DNA of 64,000 nucleotides from Paenibacillus tyrphae (GCF_027925525.1 NZ_BSDJ01000009.1:62001-126000), one strand, 5' to 3'; numbered from the stretch's first letter, positions 17,940 to 27,580 are shown. Numbers and translations: made by a program. The notes: generated from the sequence alone by a model not told the origin.

Positions 17940-18479
17940 CTACGACCGCTCTTCGAGCCCTTCGATTTTTGCTTGCCCCCACGGGGCCACTTTCATGTGC
18001 ACGATCAACCGACTGGCCTTATCCTCAAGCGATTTGCCGGTCCCTTCGGGCACGTAATATTTTTCGACTCCGTATTTGACGAAAATCTCTTCTCTCCAAC
18101 GATTGTCGATCCGGCCTTTCATCACAACCTCGCCTTCCTGCACCGCAGGCTTCGAGCCATATGCGGCCACCGGCTGGGCAATGCCGTCCGTTCCCGGTTT
18201 CAAAACCACGTAGACGGGTTGGCCTTTCTCCGGCTTCCTTGCCGTGTTCTTCCACAACGACGGGTCAAGACGGCTGATGTCATAGCCGAGGGTAACGTAA
18301 TCGCCGTAAAGCAAATCGCGCGGGTCTACCGGCACCGTTCGGACTCGGATGTCTTTTCCGAACCAGCCAATCGCGTAGAAGGAAAGGGCGATTCCGATCA
18401 GCACAAGCGTCTGCAGCAGGACTACGACGACCTTAAGCAGAGAACGCCGGCTGCCGCCGGTCGCAGCTTTGTCAGACAT
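17940..18479 (-). CDS. GDYXXLXY-domain membrane-anchored protein
   Basis: The 179-residue protein has one N-terminal membrane helix (about residues 15-38, LLQTLVLIGIALSFYAIGWF) and an extracytoplasmic domain. That domain contains 'GDYVTLGYDIS', an exact fit to the GDYXXLXY motif that names this uncharacterised family. The family is regularly encoded beside DUF2157 proteins, as here, where the start overlaps the DUF2157 gene by eight bases. Function unknown. Confidence 0.85.
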   Translation of the reverse strand: MSDKAATGGSRRSLLKVVVVLLQTLVLIGIALSFYAIGWFGKDIRVRTVPVDPRDLLYGDYVTLGYDISRLDPSLWKNTARKPEKGQPVYVVLKPGTDGIAQPVAAYGSKPAVQEGEVVMKGRIDNRWREEIFVKYGVEKYYVPEGTGKSLEDKASRLIVHMKVAPWGQAKIEGLEERS

Positions 18480-19701
18480 GTCCGTTCCCCTCCTTCGTAT
18501 CGTCGAAAAACCGTTTTTTCCGCCGGTTCAGGAACCAGCTGAGGCCAATCAGGATACAGCCTCCGAGAATGAAAAACAGCGATTTGTCCATAAAATCCCA
18601 GGTCAGCTTGCCGTAAGCCACCATCGTGCTGCAGATGAATAGAACCGTTCCGAAGTTGATCTTGAACCGCCATTCCTCCGCATAGCCACGCCACAGCACG
18701 TACAGTGAGAAGAAAAACAGCGCAAGCAGGTACAGAACGTCGACGCCGGAAGGCAGGTAAACGAACGGTGCGAGCAAAATCCACTCGAAGGCGCTGGAGA
18801 CCCGGCCGTTTCGCAGCTTGCCGGCCAGCGAGACGGCAAAGAGAAGGACGAGCGCCCCGAAGTAATAGAGCGGTTTGGCAAGCAGCCAGCCGTCATCGAC
18901 AGCCCCTCTTTCATGTCCGATCATCACCATGAAGACCACGAAAATAAATGCTGCCGCAAGCGGAGCCGTCTGCAGCGCATAGCCTCCATGGCGTTCTTCC
19001 TTTAACCAATCGCCGAGGACGTAAAGCGCCATGGCCGGAATAAACATCCAGAGGAACGGCATGTCCGCGGCGATCGCCCACATCAGCGCCTGCACCGTTA
19101 CGCTGAAGCTGAAGCACCAGATCAGCAGGGGATGACGCCGTTTCCAGCCGTAAAACCCGAGACCGGCAACCAGAAGCGCGAATGCGGTATAGCTGAAGGA
19201 ACCGAATTCCGCCACGCCGTACCATTGGGCGATATCAAAGAGAAGCAGGCTTAGCAAATACAAGTAGCGGCTGCGGTATATAAAGGTCGCTGCCATTCCA
19301 GCGCATGCCCACAAAATAAATGTTCCGGCGTTGTAAGCGACCAAGTGAAACATTTGGCCGATCAGTACGATGCCTCCTCCGAAGCTGACGACCCCCAGGC
19401 TGACCAGCGCGATGCCCAGCTTATCGTGGCCGCGCCGCAGCGCCAGCTCGCCTCCGGCATAAAAACCGATCATCAGCAGCACGATCATGGCAAGGCGGAC
19501 AAGCTGCGGGATATCCTGCCAGTTCGCAGCTACAAAACTGAGAATGCCCAGTCCAACCAAAATGCTTCCGAGAATCGGCAGCAGGCCGACGGCATGCTGC
19601 TTCGTTTCGTACATGCTTAACAGTTGATCTGCTTGCTCCCGGGTAACGATCCCCCGCTCCACCCAAATCGGGGTTTCTTTCTCCAACCATTTTCGGCTCA
19701 T
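18472..19701 (-). CDS. DUF2157 multi-pass membrane protein
   Basis: A short soluble N-terminal domain 'EKETPIWVERGIVTREQADQL' defines DUF2157. It is followed by about ten predicted membrane helices made of Leu/Ala/Phe-rich segments. No transport or enzyme motif is visible. It forms a two-gene unit with the GDYXXLXY gene. AGGGGTGG precedes the ATG. The 240-base gap upstream holds a terminator for the next gene and no other gene. Confidence 0.85.
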   Translation of the reverse strand: MSRKWLEKETPIWVERGIVTREQADQLLSMYETKQHAVGLLPILGSILVGLGILSFVAANWQDIPQLVRLAMIVLLMIGFYAGGELALRRGHDKLGIALVSLGVVSFGGGIVLIGQMFHLVAYNAGTFILWACAGMAATFIYRSRYLYLLSLLLFDIAQWYGVAEFGSFSYTAFALLVAGLGFYGWKRRHPLLIWCFSFSVTVQALMWAIAADMPFLWMFIPAMALYVLGDWLKEERHGGYALQTAPLAAAFIFVVFMVMIGHERGAVDDGWLLAKPLYYFGALVLLFAVSLAGKLRNGRVSSAFEWILLAPFVYLPSGVDVLYLLALFFFSLYVLWRGYAEEWRFKINFGTVLFICSTMVAYGKLTWDFMDKSLFFILGGCILIGLSWFLNRRKKRFFDDTKEGNGHV

Positions 19702-19885
19702 CGGAATCCACCCCTTGTTTACGTAAAATCTTGTGCGAGTGTTGATACCTCAAGTATATCCCGTCCGAGAGGAAAAGGAAGTACTAACTTCCGCTAGTAC
19801 TACGAACATTCGTTCCAATCGAAACATGCATAAAATTCAATCGGATCGTAAGCTTCTTTACCCGTCCGGTCAGTCCATAAACCTG

Positions 19886-19915
19886 AAAAACCCCATCCCG
19901 CATTGTGGGACGAGG
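19886..19915 (-). terminator. Terminator of the PhyH-HEAT gene
   Basis: On the minus strand a 9-bp stem (19907-19915 with 19891-19899, two G-U pairs) is followed by five T residues (19890-19886). It lies 28 bases after the stop. Confidence 0.75.
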
Positions 19916-19942
19916 TTGAACGAGGTCGTATCGAACAAGCCA

Positions 19943-21358
19943 TTAAGGATAAAAGGTGCTCTGCGCCGTTGTTGTCGGACACCAGCGGGAATTGAGCAGG
20001 AAACGGATCAGCACGTCCTTTGCCGCGTCGGTGTCGATGTAATGCAGCGCTTCGGCTGCGTGCGCCCGAACGTAACGATTGTCGTCATCCAGCGCTTTTT
20101 CAAGCTGCGGCACTGCAGCCTCCCCGGCCGACCCGACGCGGCACAAGGCCAAGCCGGCCATGAAGCGGACTTGAACGTCCTCATCCTGAAGGCAGCGGAT
20201 CAAGGCGGAGACAACGCGGTCCGTGGGCGTGCCGATCATCCCGAGCGTCTCGGTGACCGTCTGCCGGACCGGTGGGGACGAATGATCGAGCAGCTTGATC
20301 AGCGACGGTACGGCTTGCGCCGCCAAGTGCCTCAATTCGCCGAGCGCGTAGGCCGCATGGACGATTATCTCGTCCCGTTCGCTGCCCAGCGCTTGTTCGA
20401 GCGGCGCGACCGCTTCGGCCCCGGCAACCGCCAGGCCGTAAGCCGCCGTGCGTGAAACCTTCACATGCTCGTGAAGCAGACCGCGTATCAACGCTTTTAT
20501 TCCCTCGTGGCCCATGCCTGCGAGCTCATACGCAGCATTCAAAGCATTTGGCTCGTACGAATCTTCCAGCTTGGCCTCAGTCGCTTGAAATGCCTCCGCT
20601 CCTCCCGAAACGATAGCGCCCGTCAAGCTCCCCAGCCGACCGGATAACCAATTCCACGTTTCTTTCCACATGGCTTCATGCTCCACAATCGGCGTACTGA
20701 ACGAGGCCGGCCGCTTCCATTCGGTTTCCTGGCAATCCCAGCTCGGCGCTTGCGGCGCTTCCGTCCGCATGAACTCAAACTTGAGCATATACCTGTGCCG
20801 TCCGAGAAGATTCGGGGTCGACCGGTGCCAGATGTCATAATGAATCAGCGCAAAAGTCCCCGCTTTTCCGCTTGCTACCGCTTCGCCTTCCGGATTATCC
20901 GCTTCGAAGGTCCGGCTCTCGTAATTTTGCGTGCCCGGCATGATGCCCGTCGGTCCGAGCTCAACGGGCGTATCTTGAGGAAAATACATAATCATCGCCC
21001 ACCACGGATGATGATTGCGCATTCTTTTGTAGCCCCAATAGCTGTCTTTATGCCAGCCCCCGGCCACGGGAGAAGCGTTGTAATGTCCGTGGCGGTGCGC
21101 GTGCAGCATATAATTTGGCCCGAGCACACTGGTTAGCGCTCCCGTAACGACGGGGTGATCGAATACTTTCTGCAGCTCACGAATGCGTGGCAGCAGATTG
21201 TTTCCCGGGTTCCCTTCATGCTCGTACACATGCTTCAACTGATCCGTCAGTGCAAGGTGGAACGATTCGGGGAAATCCGTCTGCAGGATCAGGAAGCCTT
21301 CGGTTATAAACGTTCTCATTTGCTCATCGGTTAACAAAACAGGGGTTGGACGGCTCAT
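19943..21358 (-). CDS. Phytanoyl-CoA dioxygenase-like (PhyH) enzyme fused to HEAT repeats
   Basis: The N-terminal about 265 residues resemble PhyH-family non-haem Fe(II)/2-oxoglutarate dioxygenases: 'FITEGFLILQTDFPE', a first iron-ligand candidate pair in 'GGWHKDS', and a distal His in 'HYDIWHRSTPN' followed by 'RYMLKFEFMR'. The C-terminal about 190 residues form HEAT repeats, recognisable as units such as 'AYGLAVAGAEAVAPLEQAL' and 'AYALGELRHLAAQAVPSLI'. HEAT repeats bind proteins. The ATG at 21358 is chosen because GGGAGG lies eight bases upstream; the frame extends 14 codons further without one. Substrate and partner are unknown. Confidence 0.85.
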   Translation of the reverse strand: MSRPTPVLLTDEQMRTFITEGFLILQTDFPESFHLALTDQLKHVYEHEGNPGNNLLPRIRELQKVFDHPVVTGALTSVLGPNYMLHAHRHGHYNASPVAGGWHKDSYWGYKRMRNHHPWWAMIMYFPQDTPVELGPTGIMPGTQNYESRTFEADNPEGEAVASGKAGTFALIHYDIWHRSTPNLLGRHRYMLKFEFMRTEAPQAPSWDCQETEWKRPASFSTPIVEHEAMWKETWNWLSGRLGSLTGAIVSGGAEAFQATEAKLEDSYEPNALNAAYELAGMGHEGIKALIRGLLHEHVKVSRTAAYGLAVAGAEAVAPLEQALGSERDEIIVHAAYALGELRHLAAQAVPSLIKLLDHSSPPVRQTVTETLGMIGTPTDRVVSALIRCLQDEDVQVRFMAGLALCRVGSAGEAAVPQLEKALDDDNRYVRAHAAEALHYIDTDAAKDVLIRFLLNSRWCPTTTAQSTFYP

Positions 21359-21399
21359 TCTTTTTTCCTCCCGGGAAGTGAAGTATGACGATGCCCTCA

Positions 21400-21720
21400 T
21401 TATAGAGAAGAAGCCGGGCCGCGCACATGCAGGAAGGTAATTCGAATTTGCACAAAAATAAGGATTTTTCCGACGCTAATTCCATCCATTATGCATATTT
21501 TATTTTTACAAACGGTTCGATATAATGGTAAGATAGCTATTTTGAACCACACCCGAAGGTAAATATCCCATATGATGTCCAGACGACAAGCCAAAGCCTA
21601 GCTTACGCAATATTTGCAAGATCGTTCTTTATGAAGGACGTCTCCGACGACAAACGCAGCTCTGTAGTAACAATCACTTGACTCAAGGTCGGAGAGGCTT
21701 CTCAAAACACGCTGCCCAAA
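21400..21720. other. Intergenic region ahead of the KinB-like kinase, with a possible promoter and leader
   Basis: This 320-base stretch has no gene that I can support. A perfect TATAAT is at 21522-21527, with only a weak -35 match. Further on, 8-bp complementary arms TCTCCGAC (21641-21648) and GTCGGAGA (21688-21695) could form a hairpin in a 200-base leader. Confidence 0.35.
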
Positions 21721-21730
21721 GGTGATGACA

Positions 21731-23014
21731 TTGAATTTGCTCCACCAATTGCTGTTAAACATGCTTATCGTGATTACGCCGGTCATGCTGTATCATCTGT
21801 TCTGGATTGACCGTCTGCAGCATGTGAACGTGCGTACGAACCAGATCATCGTTACCGTCATCTGCACGGTCGCCTCTTTGGTCAGCATGATGCATCCGTT
21901 CGAGCTCTCCCCCGGATATTTGTTCGATTTCCGCTTGATTCCGCTCGCCTTATGCTTTTTTTATGCCGGCCCCTTGCCGGCTCTAGGCGTAGCCGCCATT
22001 ATTATGGCCTACCATTGGAAGTTGGGACGGTACGGTCTTCATACGCTGCCGATTTCCCTCGGCTTCGATCTCATCCTGCTGTGGTACTGCAAGCGACGGA
22101 TCGCCGATGCGGCCCGGCTGCTCAGTACCGCGACAGCGGCAGGATTGGGATTCGTTTTATCCTTGATTACGGCATTTGTCGCCTTGTTCTCGCTGTGGCA
22201 GGAGCGCATTCCAGTTACCGGATACTTCTTCCTGTTTTTTGCTTCGTTCATCCTTATCCATTCGTTTACCGCCGGACTTGTCGTCTATATCATCAGGCAG
22301 ATCAAGCGAAATATCGAATTGCGCAAGCAACTGCAGCATAACGACAAAATGAATATGCTGAGCGAGCTGGCAGCCTCCTTTGCCCACGAAATCCGCAATC
22401 CGATGACGGTCGCCCGCGGTTTCGTGCAAATGATGCGTCAAAACGACTTGGCGGAAGACAAGCGGCAAATTTACAGCCAGATGGTCTTGGAAGAAGTCGA
22501 TAAAGCTCAGGCAATCATTAACGATTACTTATCCTTTGCCAAGCCCCAGCTGGAAGAGATCGAGCTGGTAGACGCCAAGCCGCTTATTTTACAGACGGTC
22601 CAAACGCTGCAGTCGTACGCCGACCTTCGGGGTGTATCGGTAGAAACGCAGCTGCAGGACAAGCTGATGATCAGTGCCAATCCGGATAAGTTCTCGCAGT
22701 GCATCATGCATTTGTGCAAAAACGGCATTGAAGCAATGCCCGGCGGAGGCAAGCTGCAAATCGTCGGCGTGCTGCAAAATCAGACGGTGTGCATCGACAT
22801 TATCGATCAAGGGATCGGCATGACGCAAGATGAAGTCGGACGGCTCGGCACGCCGTTCTATTCCACCCGCGGTAAAGGGACCGGCCTCGGCATGATGGTC
22901 ACCTATCGGGCCATTCAAAACATTCACGGCCGAATCGACGTGACGAGCGAAGTAGGCAAAGGCACCTGCTTCTCGATTTTGATTCCTTCGCTGCACTCCT
23001 CTACCTATCATTAA
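21731..23014 (+). CDS. Membrane sensor histidine kinase, KinB-like (5TMR-LYT sensor)
   Basis: Six N-terminal membrane helices form a LytS-type sensor (about residues 1-190, with 'DFRLIPLALCFFYAGPL'). A dimerisation/phosphoacceptor domain follows, with the H-box 'AASFAHEIRNPMTVARGF' near residue 215. The ATPase domain has an N-box 'HLCKNGIEAMPGG', a G1 box 'DIIDQGIGM' and a G2 box 'GTGLGMMV'. This layout resembles the sporulation kinase KinB, which feeds Spo0F. No response regulator lies nearby, as expected for an orphan phosphorelay kinase. I choose the TTG at 21731, eight bases after the AGG of AAAGGTGAT; the ATG at 21725 overlaps that site and the GTG at 21722 lies next to it. Confidence 0.88.
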   Translation: MNLLHQLLLNMLIVITPVMLYHLFWIDRLQHVNVRTNQIIVTVICTVASLVSMMHPFELSPGYLFDFRLIPLALCFFYAGPLPALGVAAIIMAYHWKLGRYGLHTLPISLGFDLILLWYCKRRIADAARLLSTATAAGLGFVLSLITAFVALFSLWQERIPVTGYFFLFFASFILIHSFTAGLVVYIIRQIKRNIELRKQLQHNDKMNMLSELAASFAHEIRNPMTVARGFVQMMRQNDLAEDKRQIYSQMVLEEVDKAQAIINDYLSFAKPQLEEIELVDAKPLILQTVQTLQSYADLRGVSVETQLQDKLMISANPDKFSQCIMHLCKNGIEAMPGGGKLQIVGVLQNQTVCIDIIDQGIGMTQDEVGRLGTPFYSTRGKGTGLGMMVTYRAIQNIHGRIDVTSEVGKGTCFSILIPSLHSSTYH

Positions 23015-23027
23015 CCTCATTGAAAAA

Positions 23028-23070
23028 AAGGCTGAGTCTTTCGCCGTACATCTCGCGAAAACGCAGCCTT
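23028..23070. terminator. Bidirectional terminator between the kinase and pbpI
   Basis: The arms at about 23028-23044 and 23053-23070 pair (outer part AAGGCTG with CAGCCTT). On the minus strand a run of T residues (23029-23023) follows, fitting the end of the pbpI transcript. Confidence 0.75.
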
Positions 23071-23093
23071 CCTTAATCCCCTTCCAATAAACC

Positions 23094-24899
23094 CTAATTT
23101 TCAGAGTTGTCAGCCAAAATATTCATCACTTCTTTAAAAAGCGGGATCGCCCTATGGCTGTTCCCTTCCGGGACGTTCTGGACAACCACCGCAGCGGCAT
23201 AGCGGGGATGTCCTGCAGGACCGTAGCCGATAAACCAATGATTTTCGCCGGGTCGTCCGTTTTTTAACCTGATCTGCGCCGTCCCCGATTTCCCGGCTAA
23301 GCTCCATTTCGCCGTGCGCAGCGCCTTCCCGGTGCCGTGCTCCACCGTCTCGGCCATCCAACCCAGCAGCCGTTTCGCCGTCGCCGGCTTGATAGGTTTA
23401 GCGGCCGGCTCAAGCTCATGAGGCGGGAACGACTGGTATAACCGATCGTTCCGGAACCGGATTTCCCGCACGATTCGCGGCGATGCGACCTTCCCTTGAT
23501 TATACAGCGTCACGACCAAATTAGCCGCTTGCAGCGGTGTCATTAACACGTCCCGCTGTCCGATGGCCGTCTGTACCAGCGCCCCTTTGTCCGACTTGTC
23601 CGAAATTGAAGCATAGATTTGTCCCTGCTCCTCGGCATCCCATTGGCGAAAATCCTTCCGGGTCAGCACATCTCCGCTCCAGCCGATGGGCGTTTCCAGC
23701 CCGAGCCTGTGCGCATAAGCCTCCAGCTTGTCTCCACCAAGCCGCTGCGCCACCTTCGCAAACACGATGTTGCACGACTGGGCGAAGCCTTCTTCCAATG
23801 TCAGCATGCCGTGTCCTTCCTTCTTCCAGCAGGTGAAGCCGTATTTTCCAAGTGCGCCTGTGCACTCGAACGTTTCGTCTGCTTTTACCGCCTTTTCCTC
23901 CAAGGCAGCCGCGGCGGTCACGGTTTTAAAAATCGATCCGGGGGCGACCGCTTTTAATGCCTTATTGCTCCAATTTCCTTGAGCCAGATCGACATGCTCC
24001 GGCTGAAATGTGGGCGTACCGGCCATCGCGATCGTATCCCCATTTCGAATATCCAATACGACGACGGCGCCTTCCGTCACGTGCAAGCGTTCCAAGGTCT
24101 GCTCAACTTGCTGCTGTATCCCGGAATCGAGAGTCGTGACGACTTTTAGCGGGTAATACGGATTGCTCGGAGCGATTTGGCGCGTATCGAGGCCGGGCAG
24201 CGGACGCTTCAAGCCGTCAGTGAACAGCGAGACGTAGGACGGCCCGATGCCCTGCAGCCAAGGTTCAAACGTTTTTTCCAACCCGGCATTGCCGATTTTG
24301 CTCGTGAGCTGCAGCTCCCCCTTATGGAATTGGTCGGTGAACTGCCGCGTAATTCGCTCCGGATTTTGCCCAATGAAGCCGAGCACCTGGCTTGCCGGCT
24401 GGCGCTCGGCGTAGCGCTGCTTAAAGGTCATGGCCCGGACGGATTTCAGACCCAAAGCCTCGATCTTGGCCGCCTGCGCGTCGGTCAAAGGAACCGGACG
24501 GCCGGACACGGACCAAATGGCCGGACCTTTTAACTGGCGAACAAAGGACTGCCAAGCGGAAAGCGGGGCGTTTACGATGTTTGCCACCCGGTCCGTCGCC
24601 GTAGATGTATCCGCAGACTCTTCCTCATGGATAGGGAAAACGACCAACACCTTTTGCGCCGTTCCCGTCAATGGAACGCCGTTTCGGTCCACGAAGTCAC
24701 CCCGCCCGCTATCGAGCACAAGACCTTGAGCCCGCTGAATGACCGAATTTTCCACCAAGTCGATCTTTCGTTCCGTCAAGCTGCGGGAAGCCGCCACTTG
24801 AATCCAGAACAACCGTAAATTCCAAGCGCTCAAAATCCCGATAACCAGCAGCAATACGATAAAAATCCGGTTCTTTTGCAGCTTTGTTCCGTTGTCCAT
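23094..24899 (-). CDS. pbpI: Class B penicillin-binding protein (D,D-transpeptidase), PbpI-like
   Basis: The protein has an N-terminal membrane anchor (RIFIVLLLVIGILSAWNLRLFW), a PBP dimerisation-type domain, and a transpeptidase domain with all three motifs. These are SxxK in 'APGSIFKTV' near residue 320, SxN in 'AQSCNIVF' near 378, and KSGT in 'LAGKSGTAQI' near 540. Such enzymes cross-link peptidoglycan. Its place downstream of the yrrN-yrrO pair matches B. subtilis pbpI, except that udk and greA are missing between them. I use the ATG at 24899, which has AGGTG upstream; a TTG 36 bases earlier is in frame. Confidence 0.88.
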   Translation of the reverse strand: MDNGTKLQKNRIFIVLLLVIGILSAWNLRLFWIQVAASRSLTERKIDLVENSVIQRAQGLVLDSGRGDFVDRNGVPLTGTAQKVLVVFPIHEEESADTSTATDRVANIVNAPLSAWQSFVRQLKGPAIWSVSGRPVPLTDAQAAKIEALGLKSVRAMTFKQRYAERQPASQVLGFIGQNPERITRQFTDQFHKGELQLTSKIGNAGLEKTFEPWLQGIGPSYVSLFTDGLKRPLPGLDTRQIAPSNPYYPLKVVTTLDSGIQQQVEQTLERLHVTEGAVVVLDIRNGDTIAMAGTPTFQPEHVDLAQGNWSNKALKAVAPGSIFKTVTAAAALEEKAVKADETFECTGALGKYGFTCWKKEGHGMLTLEEGFAQSCNIVFAKVAQRLGGDKLEAYAHRLGLETPIGWSGDVLTRKDFRQWDAEEQGQIYASISDKSDKGALVQTAIGQRDVLMTPLQAANLVVTLYNQGKVASPRIVREIRFRNDRLYQSFPPHELEPAAKPIKPATAKRLLGWMAETVEHGTGKALRTAKWSLAGKSGTAQIRLKNGRPGENHWFIGYGPAGHPRYAAAVVVQNVPEGNSHRAIPLFKEVMNILADNSEN

Positions 24900-24918
24900 C
24901 CCGAGCACCTGCCAGTAC

Positions 24919-24936
24919 CTTGTATGATGATACAAG
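24919..24936. promoter_or_regulatory. 7-bp inverted repeat just upstream of pbpI, candidate operator
   Basis: CTTGTAT (24919-24925) and ATACAAG (24930-24936) are perfect complements around four bases, 20 bases before the pbpI start codon. The arms resemble GntR-type operators. No clear promoter was found beside it, so an mRNA hairpin is also possible. Confidence 0.4.
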
Positions 24937-24971
24937 TATGGTCAGGAACCGCCCTCTGCAAACGACCAAAC

Positions 24972-25002
24972 AAAAAGCGCCTTCCCCGAATGGAGAAGAC
25001 GC
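24972..25002 (-). terminator. Terminator of the chemoreceptor gene
   Basis: On the minus strand an 11-bp stem (24992-25002 with 24977-24987, two G-U pairs, 4-base loop) is followed by five T residues. It lies 15 bases after the stop codon. Confidence 0.85.
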
Positions 25003-25016
25003 CGCGCAGACCTGCA

Positions 25017-27194
25017 TTAAACTTGGAATTTCGACAACTGTTCCTTCAACGAGTTCGACAGCTCTTCGAGACTGTCGGAAAGCTTCACAAGACCGGAGCT
25101 GATGCTCATTTGCTCCGAGCTCAAGGATGCTACCTCTTGCGATGTCGCGGACGATTCTTCGGCCACTGCGCTGACGTTAGACATCGCATCGCTCAACACC
25201 ATCTGCGACGCTTCAAGCTCGCTGATCGATTCCGTTACTTCGGACAATCGTTCAATGAATTCGCCCATCTGCGAATCGACTTGCTTAAAGATCGAATCGG
25301 CTTCTTTCACGGATTCGATTTGCTCTTGGAAAATCGGATAAGCCTGCGAAAGCACGTTAACCGTCTCGTCAATTTCCTTCTGAATCGTTTCGGTAATTTG
25401 ACCGACGATCGCGATCGATTGTCTGGATTGATCGGCCAGCTTGCGGATTTCGTCCGCAACGACCATGAAGCCTTTCCCTGCCGCACCGGCCCGGGCCGCT
25501 TCAATCGTAGCATTCAGCGACAAGATGTTCGTTTGCTTCGTCATGTTGCTGAGCACGTCCAAAATTTTGCGGATGGAGCGGGTGCTTTCCTTCAGGTTAT
25601 CGACCTTCTCCACCATCGAGCGGGTCATCGCTTCCGTTGCGTTCGTTTTGCCGATCAGCTCGGACATATACTCGATCCCTTGTTTACTCGACGCTTGTAC
25701 TTCCGAAGCTGCGGAGCCCATGACGATGTTGGCGTCGACCACGCTTTTCATCTGCATGCCGATATTGTGAGTCAGCTCGTTGCCGCGCTCGGATTCTACA
25801 GCCAGGCTGGATGCGCCGCTGGCGATTTCTTCGGTAGCGACGGCGATTTCTTTAGCCGACGTAGCCGTTTTCTTGGAAGCGTCCGATAAGCTCCCCGCCG
25901 TTTGCAGTACCTCTTGAGCGGAATGATTCGTCTGCTGTACCAACGTCGTAATTTTTTCCATCATCTGGTTGAAGCTTTGACCAAGCTGCCCGATCTCGTC
26001 CTGGCTCGTGACGGTCATCCGCACCTTCAGATTGCCCTGCTCCCCTTCTTTCATCAAGTTGCGGAGCTGAACGACCGGGCGTCCGATCATCCGTACGATG
26101 AAGTATCCGATAACAACGGCGATAATCATCGCCACAAAAGCCATCAGCCAAGTCATGCCAAAGATGACTCCCGCATCCTTCACAAGCTCCGCCACGGGCA
26201 TCGCGCCGATCAAAAGCCAATTTGTTTTGGCCGATTTGAAATAAACGAGCTGCATATCCTGCTTGCTGTTTTGCAGCTTTCCTTTGTCTTCGGCGAAAGC
26301 TTCCTTCGTTACTCCCAAATCGCTCGGCTTGCCGATTTCCGCAGTATCCTGGCTATAGATGTAGTTCATGTCGGGCGTGACGATGACCGTTTTCCCGCCT
26401 TCGCCCATCGAGATTTGGCCGAGCTCCTTACCAACCGCTTCCAGATTGATCTCCAGCAGAAGCACGGACTGCACGGCATTGGTCGTCGTATTTTTCAGCA
26501 CGCGGCCCAGACCGAACGAAGCTGTGCCCGCATTGCCGAGCGAATCCGAGTAACCCTTCGCTCTGGATTCCAGCCAGGTCGCTTTGCCGTTACCTTCGAC
26601 GATCTTCTTGAACCAATCTTCCTGCGCCAGACTTTCCTTATTCATCGCCGAACCGGCCGAAGCTACCGGTTCTCCGCTTGCTTTAAACAAATAGATCGAT
26701 TTCAGCGTTTTGTTCGAGTACGAATAAACGTTCAGCTTGTCGCCAAGCTTCTGCCGGAGCTGGAGAAAATCGTAGCTGTTTTTATTCACGCTATCCATAT
26801 CCGCAAGCAGCTTTTTCAAATCTTCGTCCAGCAAAATTTGCATCGACAAGTCTTCATACGTGGCGTAGAGTAGATCGAGCTTTTGCCCGGCCTGCGTAAT
26901 GGTGCCTTCCGACGCATCAGCCACCTTTTTCTGAATAACGCCCTTGGAGATGTTATAAGAAGTCAGACCTACGGTCAACACGAAAAACAAGATGCTGATA
27001 AAAAAGATAAGGAACAGCTTGCCCCCTACCGACCTCAACAAGTTCATTAGACCTACTTCCTTCAGCGAATCCACGACTTTAGAAGCACGCGAACCTTCGG
27101 AATGATTCGGGTCGGACGAATTGGAGCGCCCATTTTTCAACGATTTGCCGGCTTTTTGCAGGCTGGCTTTAAGTGAAGACCATTGATCCTTCAC
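25017..27194 (-). CDS. Methyl-accepting chemotaxis protein with extracellular dCache-like sensor
   Basis: A cytoplasmic N-terminal stretch of about 55 residues is followed by a membrane helix ([20 protein letters not shown]), an extracellular Cache-type sensor of about 270 residues, and a second helix ([20 protein letters not shown]). Next come a HAMP domain ([19 protein letters not shown]) and a signalling domain with the hairpin tip '[21 protein letters not shown]'. Such receptors control the CheA kinase in flagellar motility. The GTG at 27194 is chosen because AGGTGGTG stands about seven bases ahead. The gene is monocistronic and sits where udk-greA stand in B. subtilis. Confidence 0.92.
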   Translation of the reverse strand: MKDQWSSLKASLQKAGKSLKNGRSNSSDPNHSEGSRASKVVDSLKEVGLMNLLRSVGGKLFLIFFISILFFVLTVGLTSYNISKGVIQKKVADASEGTITQAGQKLDLLYATYEDLSMQILLDEDLKKLLADMDSVNKNSYDFLQLRQKLGDKLNVYSYSNKTLKSIYLFKASGEPVASAGSAMNKESLAQEDWFKKIVEGNGKATWLESRAKGYSDSLGNAGTASFGLGRVLKNTTTNAVQSVLLLEINLEAVGKELGQISMGEGGKTVIVTPDMNYIYSQDTAEIGKPSDLGVTKEAFAEDKGKLQNSKQDMQLVYFKSAKTNWLLIGAMPVAELVKDAGVIFGMTWLMAFVAMIIAVVIGYFIVRMIGRPVVQLRNLMKEGEQGNLKVRMTVTSQDEIGQLGQSFNQMMEKITTLVQQTNHSAQEVLQTAGSLSDASKKTATSAKEIAVATEEIASGASSLAVESERGNELTHNIGMQMKSVVDANIVMGSAASEVQASSKQGIEYMSELIGKTNATEAMTRSMVEKVDNLKESTRSIRKILDVLSNMTKQTNILSLNATIEAARAGAAGKGFMVVADEIRKLADQSRQSIAIVGQITETIQKEIDETVNVLSQAYPIFQEQIESVKEADSIFKQVDSQMGEFIERLSEVTESISELEASQMVLSDAMSNVSAVAEESSATSQEVASLSSEQMSISSGLVKLSDSLEELSNSLKEQLSKFQV

Positions 27195-27206
27195 AGGAAA
27201 CACCAC

Positions 27207-27520
27207 CTAGATATGTATTAGTTTGATAAGTATGCAAGCATTTAACCGGTTAATCTTGGTATTCGACATGAAATGTCAAAATCCCTTTACTTCATTGGGT
27301 TGCGATCGAAAAAAAATGTTAGTTCCACCGCCTCAATTCAAAATCACCTTACGAAATATATAAATTTTTAATTAATAAAAAAAGAGTATCTTTATCTATA
27401 TCGGGACCAAGTAGGTAAAATGTTATAGATATTTAAACAAAAAATGCGACCACATGACCGAAGGCGCATACTTAGGCCATTTGACCGACTTTTTGCATCG
27501 GGATAATCTCCTGTAAACGC
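27207..27520. other. AT-rich intergenic region upstream of the chemoreceptor gene
   Basis: I see no gene here. Minus-strand TTGACA at about 27273-27278 lacks a good -10 box at normal distance. A match to the flagellar sigma-D promoter was looked for and is not convincing. The 27340-27440 part is strongly AT-rich. Confidence 0.3.
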
Positions 27521-27550
27521 AAAAAAGCCCCATCCCTAAGGGATGGAGCC
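27521..27550 (-). terminator. Terminator of the trhP1-trhP2 transcript
   Basis: On the minus strand a 10-bp stem with one mismatch (27540-27549 with 27527-27536, loop of three) is followed by six T residues. It lies 32 bases after the trhP2 stop. Confidence 0.85.
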
Positions 27551-27580
27551 GTCGTCAAGCAGCGGTTATGCCGCGGTCAT

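Noticed and set aside
27207..27340. A flagellar sigma-D promoter for the chemoreceptor gene
   Set aside because: TAAA and GTCGAATA occur, but the spacing is 18 instead of about 15 and the -10 match is poor.
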